6,459 nt of DNA from Phycisphaerae bacterium SM23_33 (GCA_001303665.1 LJUF01000303.1:1-6459); one strand, 5' to 3'; positions 1 through 4,985 are shown, counted from the first letter of the stretch. A program made the numbers and translations. The notes: a model not told the origin generated them from the letters alone.

Positions 1-757
1 GCGAGGGCAAGGGGGCTTCGACCCTCGCCTCCAGCGGCTCGCCGACGCTGCGCTCGCGGCGGATCCTTTCGGCCTCGGTCAGCTCTTCCGCCAGGCGCTG
101 CTTGTCCTGCTCCCGCAGGATGCCGAACAGCGTGCTGGCCGTCGGACGGATTGCCCCGGCCTGGAGCCTCTCCGCCGTCGGCAGCGCCCCCGGCCGCAGC
201 CCCGGCGTGACCTCCACCGCCGAGGGGACCAGGGCGTCAACCCGCAACTGCCGGCTCAGTTCCGGAAGCAGCGGCGTGTAGGCCTGCACGGCCGAGTCGA
301 TCAGCTGCCGCGCTTGCTCCGCAGACACGTACGCCGACTGCGGCACGGACGTGCCCGGGCGGGTCAGCCCGCTGGCAATGCCCGAAGGCCCCAGAACGGT
401 CCGCTGCGGGGAAAGGTACGGGCTCGGCCCATAAAGCCCACCCGACTGAACCTGGTCCAGCCCGGCCGAGCCCCTGATGAAATTGTCCAGCCCGGCCGAG
501 GGCAGCTCCAGCCGCAACTGGTCCGCCCCGGCGTAGGGCACCCGACCGCGGAACTCAAAGCCGCCCGTCACCTGCCCGGTGATCAGCAGATTGCCATCCA
601 GGTACCGGTCGGCCCGGCGGACGGAGTTTATGCCTCCACTGCCGATGAGGTAGTTGGCGTCCAGCGCCCGGCCGTCTTGGGTGAGGGCCACCTGCCCGAG
701 GCCCTCCGCGGCCATCAGGCTGATGGCCACCAATGCCGCGATTCCTAACCGTTTCAT
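1..757 (-). CDS. Secreted protein of unknown function (5' part, runs off left edge)
   Basis: The reading frame opens at an ATG at 757-755 and stays open for 252 codons to the left edge, so the C-terminus is missing. The first 22 or so residues (MKRLGIAALVAISLMAAEGLGQ) form a classic signal peptide: two basic residues, a hydrophobic stretch, then small residues. The protein is therefore probably exported. Residues 34-80 (NYLIGSGGINSVRR, then NLLITGQVTGGFEFRGRVPY) form a Gly-rich module that I associate from memory with uncharacterised Phycisphaerae proteins. Residues 88-105 contain a short duplication (SAGLD twice). Residues 214-245 are charged and may be helical or coiled coil. The Shine-Dalgarno match is weak (GGGA about 7 bases upstream). 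No catalytic motif is visible and I assign no function. The gene follows the aldo/keto reductase on the same strand after a 359-base gap, so it is probably transcribed separately. Confidence 0.85.
   Translation of the reverse strand, partial: MKRLGIAALVAISLMAAEGLGQVALTQDGRALDANYLIGSGGINSVRRADRYLDGNLLITGQVTGGFEFRGRVPYAGADQLRLELPSAGLDNFIRGSAGLDQVQSGGLYGPSPYLSPQRTVLGPSGIASGLTRPGTSVPQSAYVSAEQARQLIDSAVQAYTPLLPELSRQLRVDALVPSAVEVTPGLRPGALPTAERLQAGAIRPTASTLFGILREQDKQRLAEELTEAERIRRERSVGEPLEARVEAPLPS
455..500. repeat. Two exact 16-base direct repeats, 30-base period
   Basis: The sequence GTCCAGCCCGGCCGAG occurs at 455-470 and again at 485-500, exactly 30 bases apart, inside the left-edge secreted protein gene. 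On the coding strand each copy encodes Ser-Ala-Gly-Leu-Asp, so the protein carries SAGLD twice with a ten-residue period. The 14 bases between the copies differ from the bases following the second copy. This is therefore either an old in-frame duplication or two similar structural units, and it keeps the frame. Confidence 0.8.
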
Positions 758-779
758 GCGGTCTGTCCCATCGGCCGGC

Positions 780-953
780 TTACTCGCCCCGCTCGCCGCC
801 CTCATGGCTGCGACTCTCGTGGAGGTACCGGCTCCGGCCGTAAAGTTTCCCGCCCTCGAGCCGGTCGCCCCATGTCCTGCGGTACGACCTTCCGCCGCGC
901 CGTGCCACCATAAGGGCTCTACCCAACTTTCGACTGCGATCCCTGCCGCTCAC
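780..953 (-). CDS. Possible small basic protein, 57 aa, unknown function
   Basis: A GTG codon at 953-951 is preceded by AGGAGA with a 7-base spacer, an almost ideal ribosome binding site. The frame runs 57 codons to TAA at 782-780 and ends 22 bases before the ATG of the secreted protein, on the same strand. The product (VSGRDRSRKLGRALMVARRG, and so on) is very rich in Arg, Gly and Ser. It has no membrane segment and no motif I recognise. About three quarters of its third codon positions are G or C, higher than in the competing overlapping frame but lower than in the clear genes nearby. It could be a real small protein, a leader frame coupling translation to the secreted protein, or chance. 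No homology is claimed. Confidence 0.3.
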   Translation of the reverse strand: MSGRDRSRKLGRALMVARRGGRSYRRTWGDRLEGGKLYGRSRYLHESRSHEGGERGE

Positions 954-1092
954 GAAAGTCTCTCCTAAACGTCGGCCTGAAGCAAGGTTTCTCTATGCTA
1001 TTGTACGCCCCCTGGGAGCCATCGGCTCGATCCGCGGGCGCCATAAACATGAACTCCTCCAAGTGCCGAAATTCAGGTCACTTCGGACGGCA

Positions 1093-1105
1093 GGGGGAGT
1101 CCCCC
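1093..1105 (-). terminator. Short GC hairpin after the aldo/keto reductase
   Basis: GGGGG and CCCCC form a five-base stem around a three-base loop, 11 bases beyond the TGA of the minus-strand reductase. A second GGGGG run (1107-1111) allows an alternative pairing. No T-run follows, so intrinsic termination is only plausible. The position directly after a stop codon is the main support. Confidence 0.35.
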
Positions 1106-1116
1106 AGGGGGCCGGT

Positions 1117-2112
1117 TCAGCGAAATCGCGACCGGCTCTGCCACATGTCCGCGTTAGCGCCCATCCTGTCCCGCAGCGGGCGGGTGATCTCCTCCAGCCG
1201 GACGGCTATGTCCAGCCGCAGGGCCAGGTCCCCGGCGGCCGCGTTCCGCCGGGCCTGTTCGGCGTTCCGCGCCCCCGCCACCACGGCGGCCACGCCCTCC
1301 TGGGCCAGCAGCCAGGCCAGCGACATGGCCGCCATGTCCAGACCCGCCTGCCGGGCCAGTTGGGCGATGGCGGCGACAGCCTGAAACGTCTGGGCCTCCG
1401 CCCCGTCCTCCCCGTGCCGCGCCTGGGGACGGCGGCGGCTGAACAACCTGGTCCGGGCCCGGCCGTCGGGGACGTCGTCGGGGCTCCTGAACTTGCCGGT
1501 CAGCAGCCCCTGCATCAGCGGGCTGTAGCAGGTCACCGGCACGCGGGCCGACCGGCAGGCCGGCAGAACCTCGAACTCAATCGCCCGCCACAGCAGACTG
1601 TAGGGCAGCTGATCCGCCGCCGGGACGGTCAGCGGCAGGATGTCGGCCAGGTCGGCCGCGCCGAAGTTGGACACGCCGATGTGGCGAACCTTGCCGGATG
1701 AGATCAGCGACTCCATCGCCCGCACCGTCTCTTCCAGCGGGACGCGGCGGCTGGGCCAGTGAATGTAGTACACGTCAATGTAGTCGCTGCCCAGGTTAGC
1801 CAGGCTGCGCTCGCAGGCCGCCGCCAAGTCCTTCGCGCCCAGGTGGCTCCCGGAGACCTTACTGGCGATGACCACGCGGCCGCGGTCGGCGCCCAGGGCC
1901 TGGCCCAGCAGCCGCTCGCTGTAGCCGGCCCCGTAGCCCTCGGCCGTGTCGAAAAAGTTCACCCCCGCCTCCACGGCGGCGCGGATGGCGGCGACGGCGT
2001 CGGCCTCGTCCTGCGGGCCCCAGGTCTCGTCGCCCACCATGGCCCAGCAGCCCAGGCAGATGGTCGAGACCCGCAGTTGCCCGTTGGCGATCGTTCGATA
2101 TTGCATGGCCAT
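1117..2112 (-). CDS. Aldo/keto reductase, 331 aa
   Basis: This is a full-length member of the aldo/keto reductase superfamily: a cytosolic, monomeric (beta/alpha)8 barrel that reduces aldehydes or ketones with NAD(P)H. The catalytic tetrad is all present: Asp55 and Tyr60 in FFDTAEGYG, Lys85 in IASKVSG, and His118 in YYIHWPS. Other family landmarks are GKVRHIGVSNFG (140-151), YSPLMQGLLTGKF (196-208), and the C-terminal cofactor-binding stretch VAGARNAEQARRN (278-290). The length is usual for the family. I chose the ATG at 2112 (MAMQYRTIANGQ), where family similarity begins. A frame extension to 2187 would overlap the divergent tRNA promoter and adds an Arg/Gly-rich tail foreign to the family. 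The ATG at 2106 is an alternative, and neither has a clear Shine-Dalgarno site. The substrate cannot be told from sequence. The sequence resembles the general YajO/Tas-like and plant-type oxidoreductase groups rather than a named enzyme. Confidence 0.95.
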   Translation of the reverse strand: MAMQYRTIANGQLRVSTICLGCWAMVGDETWGPQDEADAVAAIRAAVEAGVNFFDTAEGYGAGYSERLLGQALGADRGRVVIASKVSGSHLGAKDLAAACERSLANLGSDYIDVYYIHWPSRRVPLEETVRAMESLISSGKVRHIGVSNFGAADLADILPLTVPAADQLPYSLLWRAIEFEVLPACRSARVPVTCYSPLMQGLLTGKFRSPDDVPDGRARTRLFSRRRPQARHGEDGAEAQTFQAVAAIAQLARQAGLDMAAMSLAWLLAQEGVAAVVAGARNAEQARRNAAAGDLALRLDIAVRLEEITRPLRDRMGANADMWQSRSRFR

Positions 2113-2169
2113 ATCTTCGCCACGGCGTCCCCGCCGGTCAACGCCCCGCCCCGGCCGGGCCCGGCAGCC

Positions 2170-2198
2170 TTGGCAGCCGGCGCCCACGGCGATATACT
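2170..2198 (+). promoter_or_regulatory. Sigma-70 promoter of tRNA-Val
   Basis: The -35 box is TTGGCA (2170-2175, five of six bases match consensus) and the -10 box is TATACT (2193-2198, five of six). They are separated by exactly 17 bases. Transcription would start near 2205, about 12 bases before the mature tRNA 5' end. The bases between the -10 box and the start (GAGCGCCG) are GC-rich, as expected for a stable-RNA promoter under stringent control. That last point is inference from the known discriminator rule. Confidence 0.75.
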
Positions 2199-2216
2199 GA
2201 GCGCCGAATCTCCCGC

Positions 2217-2290
2217 GGGCGTTTAGCTCAGATGGCTAGAGCGCTTCCCTTACAAGGAAGAGGTCGCAGGTTCGAGTCCTGCAACGCCCA
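2217..2290 (+). tRNA. tRNA-Val, anticodon UAC
   Basis: All four arms fold cleanly. The acceptor stem is GGGCGTT (2217-2223) with AACGCCC (2283-2289), seven Watson-Crick pairs. The D stem is GCTC (2226-2229) with GAGC (2239-2242). The anticodon stem is CTTCC (2244-2248) with GGAAG (2256-2260), and its seven-base loop centres on TAC (2251-2253), which reads valine codons GUA and others by wobble. The variable loop is AGGTC, and the T arm is GCAGG-TTCGAGT-CCTGC (2266-2282). The discriminator base is A2290. CCA is not encoded and must be added after transcription. The gene is transcribed away from the aldo/keto reductase by its own promoter, and the hairpin repeat beginning at 2291 abuts its 3' end without a gap. 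Confidence 0.98.
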
Positions 2291-2316
2291 TCCGCCTTCG
2301 CCAAGGCTTCGGCGGA
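2291..2316. repeat. GC-rich imperfect hairpin abutting tRNA-Val
   Basis: The outer arms TCCGCC (2291-2296) and GGCGGA (2311-2316) pair perfectly, and the inner GCC (2300-2302, reading G2300) and GGC (2305-2307) can add a short second stem. The element starts at the first base after the tRNA discriminator. The left arm, with the two bases before it (CATCCGCC at 2289-2296), is repeated exactly at 2319-2326, offering a second pairing partner for the right arm. It could help end tRNA transcription, but no T-run follows. Its sequence style (CCTTCGCC...GGCTTCGGCGG) resembles dispersed intergenic hairpin repeats that I recall from many bacterial genomes. Copy number in this genome is unknown. Confidence 0.6.
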
Positions 2317-2347
2317 TTCATCCGCCGGGGCGTTGGCGCAAGGAGGT

Positions 2348-2386
2348 GCCCGCCATAGCCCGAGCGGAGCGCGGGCGAACGCGGGC
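2348..2386. repeat. Second GC-rich two-step hairpin before the GIY-YIG remnant
   Basis: The outer arms are GCCCGC (2348-2353) and GCGGGC (2381-2386). The inner arms are GCCCG (2358-2362) and CGGGC (2372-2376). The internal loops are four to five bases and the apical loop nine. The architecture matches the first hairpin: an outer stem, an asymmetric interior and an inner GCC/GGC-type stem. The two probably belong to one composite element. It ends 25 bases before the ATG of the GIY-YIG remnant, so it would also lie in that gene's leader. Confidence 0.6.
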
Positions 2387-2411
2387 GTTCCGCTGCCTTG
2401 GGGACAAGCCA

Positions 2412-2686
2412 ATGCGGACAGTCTACCTCCTCCGCAGTTCCACGCACCCGAAGCAGACCTATGTTGGTGTCACGGCCAATCTCCAGGATCGCCTCAAAGA
2501 GCACAACGCCGGGCGGTCTGGGAACTCGTTGCGGCCTTCCAGTTCGCGAATGAACGCAGGGCCAATGCCTTCGAGCGATACCTGAAGTCTGGATCGGGGC
2601 GCGCCTTCCTGAAGAGGCACTTCCTATGGAGACGGTTTCGCTGTCAGGAACGCTTGCCCCATTCCCTGCATTCATCTCATCCATAG
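2412..2686 (+). pseudogene. GIY-YIG nuclease-family gene, frameshifted with internal loss
   Basis: The first frame starts at ATG 2412 (GGGGA seven bases upstream) and encodes a typical small GIY-YIG nuclease N-terminus: VYLLRSS as the GIY-equivalent strand, YVG at residues 17-19, then NLQDRLKEHNAGRS with the catalytic Arg27 and His31. After Arg35 (codon 2514-2516) the homology stops in that frame. It resumes at 2519 in another frame as WELVAAFQFANERRANAFER, then YLKSGSGRAF and LKRHF, including the conserved Glu of the FE-x-YLK motif and the GSG-x-AF ending. The second frame ends at TAG 2684-2686. Intact relatives, as I remember them, carry roughly eight more residues (S-x-HT...RPW) between the two halves. 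The lesion is therefore best explained by a small deletion, about 25 bases, rather than a single-base slip. Intact members are about 80-95 aa, cytosolic, and structure-specific or uncharacterised nucleases. As written, the product would be inactive. Confidence 0.8.
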
Positions 2687-2697
2687 CAGTCACTGCT
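2685..2697. repeat. 13-base palindrome AGCAGT-C-ACTGCT
   Basis: Two perfect six-base arms flank one central base, overlapping the TAG that ends the GIY-YIG remnant. The arms are too close for a stable hairpin loop, so a dimeric DNA-binding protein site, or the right border of the repeat/nuclease unit, is more natural than a terminator. The next 225 bases up to the kinase contain no gene that I can support and no convincing promoter. Confidence 0.4.
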
Positions 2698-2910
2698 TGT
2701 TGGCCGTGGCGCGACGCGATCCTGTGCTCCGGGCGCGCACCGGCCTGCGGTGGGCGGGGCGTGCCTTGTCGTGGAGGGGCTCCTGCCATCTCAGGCCATC
2801 GACGGCTTGCGATGGCCGCCGGAACCGGCTATGAAGTCCAGGTGCCCCGGCGGATCGCGGGCACGACGGCAGCCGACAGGCCAGCGGACAGGCTTCGCGA
2901 ACAGCTTGGA

Positions 2911-2916
2911 AAGGAA
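2911..2916 (+). promoter_or_regulatory. Ribosome binding site fixing the GTG start of the kinase
   Basis: AAGGAA lies six bases before GTG 2923-2925. The in-frame upstream codons ATG 2812 and ATG 2626 lack comparable sites, and the second lies inside the GIY-YIG remnant. This site is the main reason for choosing the short form of the kinase. Confidence 0.7.
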
Positions 2917-2922
2917 CGTCCC

Positions 2923-4002
2923 GTGGGCATCGAACTCCGCAAAGACTGCACGTACTCCCTGCTCGTCCCCACCAGCATGGGCGTTCGTCTGACCCCCCCC
3001 AACGGTCAGCCGATGCATTGCAGCGACACGTTCACCATGCAGGCTACCAGCGCCGAGACGAACGTCGCGAGCGTGTCGTCCTACCTGGGCCTGCGGGTCA
3101 AGGTTCTGACGACCTTCGTCAAGGACAGCCCCATTGCCCGGTTCATCAAGGACGACCTCGCCAGCCGGCACATGGACTACGAGGGCAAGGACGTTGAGCA
3201 GGGCGGGCCATGGGGCTATCGCCACCAGTTCAACCTGGCCGACAGCGGCTGTGGCTCGCGGGGCCCGCGGGTGCACAACGACCGCGCGGGCGAGGTCGGG
3301 CGGACGCTCAACGTCAAGGACTTCGACCTCGACCGCATCTTCGCCCGGGAGGGCGTGCAGATCCTGCACCTGTCCGGGCTGATCGCCGCGCTGTCGCCGC
3401 AGACGGGCCGCTTCTGCCTGGAACTGGCCCGGGCGGCCAAGAAGCACGGCACCCGGGTGTCCTTCGACCTCAACCACCGCGCGTCGTTCTGGAAGGGCCG
3501 CCAGAAGGAGCTGCGCGAGCTGTTCCTCCAGATCGCCGAGTCCTCCGACATCCTGGTCGGCAATGAGGAGGACTTCCAACTGTGTCTGGGCATCGAGGGC
3601 CCGGAGGCCGGCGGCAGGGAACTCGCCGCCAAGATCGAGGGCTTCAAGGGCATGATCGGCCGGGCGAAGCAGCGGTTCCCGGCCGCGGCCGTCTTTGCGA
3701 CGACACTGCGGGAGGTCATCAGCGCGGACAGGCACCTTTGGGGCGCCATCCTGGCAGAGGGGGACCGCTGGCACATCGTGGAGCCTCGCGAAATCGAGGT
3801 GCTGGATCGCATTGGCGGGGGCGACGCCTTCGTCGGCGGCACGCTCTACGCGATTCTGCGGGGCTGGGAGCCGGAGAAATGGGTCCAGTTCGGCTGGGCG
3901 ACAGGGGCGCTGACCACCACGCTGATGACCGATTACGCCCAGCCCGCCGACGAGGAGCAGGTCTGGAGCATCTGGGAGGGCAACGCCAGAGTGCGGCGCT
4001 GA
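2923..4002 (+). CDS. kdgK: PfkB-family sugar kinase, probably 2-keto-3-deoxygluconate kinase, 359 aa
   Basis: This is a ribokinase/PfkB-fold enzyme. Its likely reaction is ATP-dependent phosphorylation of 2-keto-3-deoxygluconate to KDPG, in the cytosolic breakdown of hexuronates and sugar acids. Landmarks from the GTG start are DTFTMQATSAETNVA (35-49), the substrate-side region equivalent to the usual GG-x-x-x-N-x-A motif; VHNDRAGEVGRTL (117-129); SFDLNHRASFW (180-190); LVGNEEDF (211-218); TTLREVISA (260-268); and DRIGGGDAFVGG (295-306), which holds the anion-hole glycines and the catalytic base Asp301. The order and wording of VHNDRA, FDLN-x-RA-x-(F)W, NEED and TLRE-x-ISA match known bacterial KDG kinases closely, which is why I prefer that substrate over fructose or ribose. 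Length is normal for the family. A start upstream of 2812 would run into the GIY-YIG remnant. The isomerase-family gene follows on the same strand after 203 bases. No terminator is clear between them. Confidence 0.9.
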   Translation: MGIELRKDCTYSLLVPTSMGVRLTPPNGQPMHCSDTFTMQATSAETNVASVSSYLGLRVKVLTTFVKDSPIARFIKDDLASRHMDYEGKDVEQGGPWGYRHQFNLADSGCGSRGPRVHNDRAGEVGRTLNVKDFDLDRIFAREGVQILHLSGLIAALSPQTGRFCLELARAAKKHGTRVSFDLNHRASFWKGRQKELRELFLQIAESSDILVGNEEDFQLCLGIEGPEAGGRELAAKIEGFKGMIGRAKQRFPAAAVFATTLREVISADRHLWGAILAEGDRWHIVEPREIEVLDRIGGGDAFVGGTLYAILRGWEPEKWVQFGWATGALTTTLMTDYAQPADEEQVWSIWEGNARVRR

Positions 4003-4077
4003 GCCTCGCCATCCGCACGCGACCGGCAGGGGCGGCGGATCCCCGCGTCCAGGCCGGCCGGAGGCGGACGAGTTCGA

Positions 4078-4106
4078 TTGAACGGCCGAGCGGGGGAAGA
4101 TAGACT
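4078..4106 (+). promoter_or_regulatory. Candidate sigma-70 promoter of the isomerase gene
   Basis: TTGAAC (4078-4083) and TAGACT (4101-4106) are each four-of-six matches to the -35 and -10 consensus, separated by exactly 17 bases. The predicted start near 4113 leaves a leader of about 93 bases. The boxes are moderate, and planctomycete promoter preferences are poorly known, so this is only a candidate. Confidence 0.35.
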
Positions 4107-4111
4107 GTTCG

Positions 4112-4148
4112 GGCTGCCTCCCGGCGGCCGGCCGCTACCGCGGCAGCC
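4112..4148 (+). repeat. GC-rich hairpin in the presumed 5' leader of the isomerase gene
   Basis: GGCTGCC (4112-4118) pairs perfectly with GGCAGCC (4142-4148). The region between contains a 12-base perfect palindrome, GCGGCCGGCCGC (4124-4135). The hairpin would begin at about the first transcribed base if the candidate promoter is right. Alternatively it could act as a weak terminator behind the kinase, although an A-rich rather than T-rich stretch follows. It matches no riboswitch known to me. Confidence 0.45.
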
Positions 4149-4205
4149 AGGCCGCTATCAAAGAAACCACACAGAACCGGCCGCAACAAGTAGGAGCCGC
4201 AGACC

Positions 4206-4985
4206 ATGCGCATCAAGCAATCCATCTGCTATCCCATCTTCCAACCGGAAGGCGTGAGCCTGGATGAGCTGTTCGCCAAGGCCGCCGAGATCGGCTACGC
4301 CGCCGCGGAGCTGTGGCAGCCGCCGGAAAACCTGGAGCTGATCGTCAACACGGCCCGCAAGCACAAGCTGGCGGTGGCCAGCATGTCAGGGCACTACTCC
4401 CTGCCCGACGGGCTGAACAAGCGCTCCAATCACGACCGGATTGAGAGGGAGCTGAGGGCCTCGATCGACACGGCCGCGCGGCTGGGCATCCCCGGGCTGA
4501 TCTGCTTCAGCGGCAACCGCCAGCCTCACATGAGCGAGCCGGAGGCCATCGAGGCCGTCGCCGACGGGCTCAAGCGCGTGGCCGCCCACGCCGAGAAGAA
4601 GGGCGTCAACCTGAACCTGGAGCTGCTGAACTCCAAGGTGGACCACCCGGGCTACCAGTGCGACCACACCGCCTGGGGCGTGGCCGTGTGCGAAAAGGTG
4701 GCCAGCCCGCGGGTGAAGCTGCTGTTCGACATCTACCACATGCAGATCATGGAAGGCGACGTCATCCGCAACATCCGCGAGAACATCCAGTGGATCGGCC
4801 ACTTCCACACCGCCGGCGTTCCCGGCCGGCGCGACTTCGACGACACCCAGGAGCTGAACTATCGCGGCATCTGCCGGGCCATCGCCGAAACCGGCTACGA
4901 GCTCTACGTCGGCCATGAGTTCAAGCCCAAGGCCGACCTCATCGAGGCCCTGCGGGCCGCCTTCGCCCTCTGCGACCAGGGGTGA
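4206..4985 (+). CDS. hyi: Hydroxypyruvate isomerase-family TIM-barrel enzyme, 259 aa
   Basis: The ATG is preceded by TAGGAG (4191-4196) with a nine-base spacer, a good ribosome binding site. The protein is a complete xylose-isomerase-like TIM barrel of the Hyi family, whose founding member interconverts hydroxypyruvate and tartronate semialdehyde with a divalent metal. Likely metal and catalytic residues are Glu139 in NLNLELLNS, Asp175 in LLFDIYHMQIMEGD, His201 in GHFHTAGVPGR, and Glu238 in YVGHEFKP. The DIYHMQ-x-MEG and ELNYRGI stretches align by eye with the E. coli Hyi motifs DIYHMQRMEGE and EINYDYL, and the lengths agree (about 258 aa). No signal peptide is present, so it acts in the cytosol. 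Family members also include 2-oxo-tetronate isomerases and ketose 3-epimerases, so the exact substrate is open. The downstream kinase-side context suggests sugar-acid or keto-sugar metabolism. The stop codon lies in a hairpin shared with the convergent gene. Confidence 0.88.
   Translation: MRIKQSICYPIFQPEGVSLDELFAKAAEIGYAAAELWQPPENLELIVNTARKHKLAVASMSGHYSLPDGLNKRSNHDRIERELRASIDTAARLGIPGLICFSGNRQPHMSEPEAIEAVADGLKRVAAHAEKKGVNLNLELLNSKVDHPGYQCDHTAWGVAVCEKVASPRVKLLFDIYHMQIMEGDVIRNIRENIQWIGHFHTAGVPGRRDFDDTQELNYRGICRAIAETGYELYVGHEFKPKADLIEALRAAFALCDQG

Larger units (their letters stand above)
758..1116. other. 359-base gap between two minus-strand genes
   Basis: This gap separates the stop of the aldo/keto reductase from the ATG of the left-edge secreted protein. 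Read on the minus strand it holds, in order: a GC hairpin just past the reductase stop; a GGAGGAG purine run at 1060-1054 followed by ATG codons at 1050 and 1044; a -10-like TACAAT at 1005-1000 without a convincing -35; an AGGAGA ribosome binding site at 966-961; and a 57-codon frame. A promoter for the downstream secreted protein must lie here if that gene is not read through from the reductase. TACAAT is the best -10 candidate but is only weak evidence. No RNA gene or known riboswitch fold was recognised. Confidence 0.5.

Noticed and set aside
919..1050. 43-codon minus-strand frame (ATG 1050 or 1044) behind a GGAGGAG run
   Set aside because: The spacer to the first ATG is too short, third-position G+C is near 65 percent, it overlaps the better 57-codon frame, and the product resembles no protein. 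It is kept only as a possible leader idea.
1063..1701. 212-codon plus-strand frame opposite the aldo/keto reductase
   Set aside because: It is antisense to a clear gene with an intact catalytic tetrad. Its Pro/Arg/Gly-rich composition is typical of shadow frames in GC-rich DNA.
2113..2141. Minus-strand TTGACC ... GAAGAT as promoter of the aldo/keto reductase
   Set aside because: The spacing is 17 bases, but the -10 box matches only three of six. It would place the transcript start inside the first codons, requiring a leaderless start at the second ATG.
2113..2187. 25-residue upstream extension of the aldo/keto reductase
   Set aside because: It is Arg/Gly-rich, lacks family similarity and overlaps the divergent tRNA promoter.
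2514..2522. Programmed ribosomal frameshifting in the GIY-YIG gene
   Set aside because: There is no slippery heptamer at the junction, and the conserved linker residues are missing altogether, which points to deletion.
2250..2789. 179-codon minus-strand frame ending in GVAGLEPATSSL
   Set aside because: The C-terminus is the antisense translation of the tRNA-Val, a well-known annotation artefact (GLEPATS-type proteins). The rest runs antisense to the hairpins and the GIY-YIG remnant and has no domain character.
2626..2922. 99-codon N-terminal extension of the kinase
   Set aside because: It begins inside the GIY-YIG remnant, has no family similarity and no ribosome site. The GTG at 2923 has AAGGAA at six bases and starts where family similarity begins.
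2687..2922. A duplicated tRNA-Val 3' end marking an integrated island
   Set aside because: No repeat of the T-arm or acceptor sequence was found in the 236 bases after the GIY-YIG remnant or farther right by eye, and no integrase is present.
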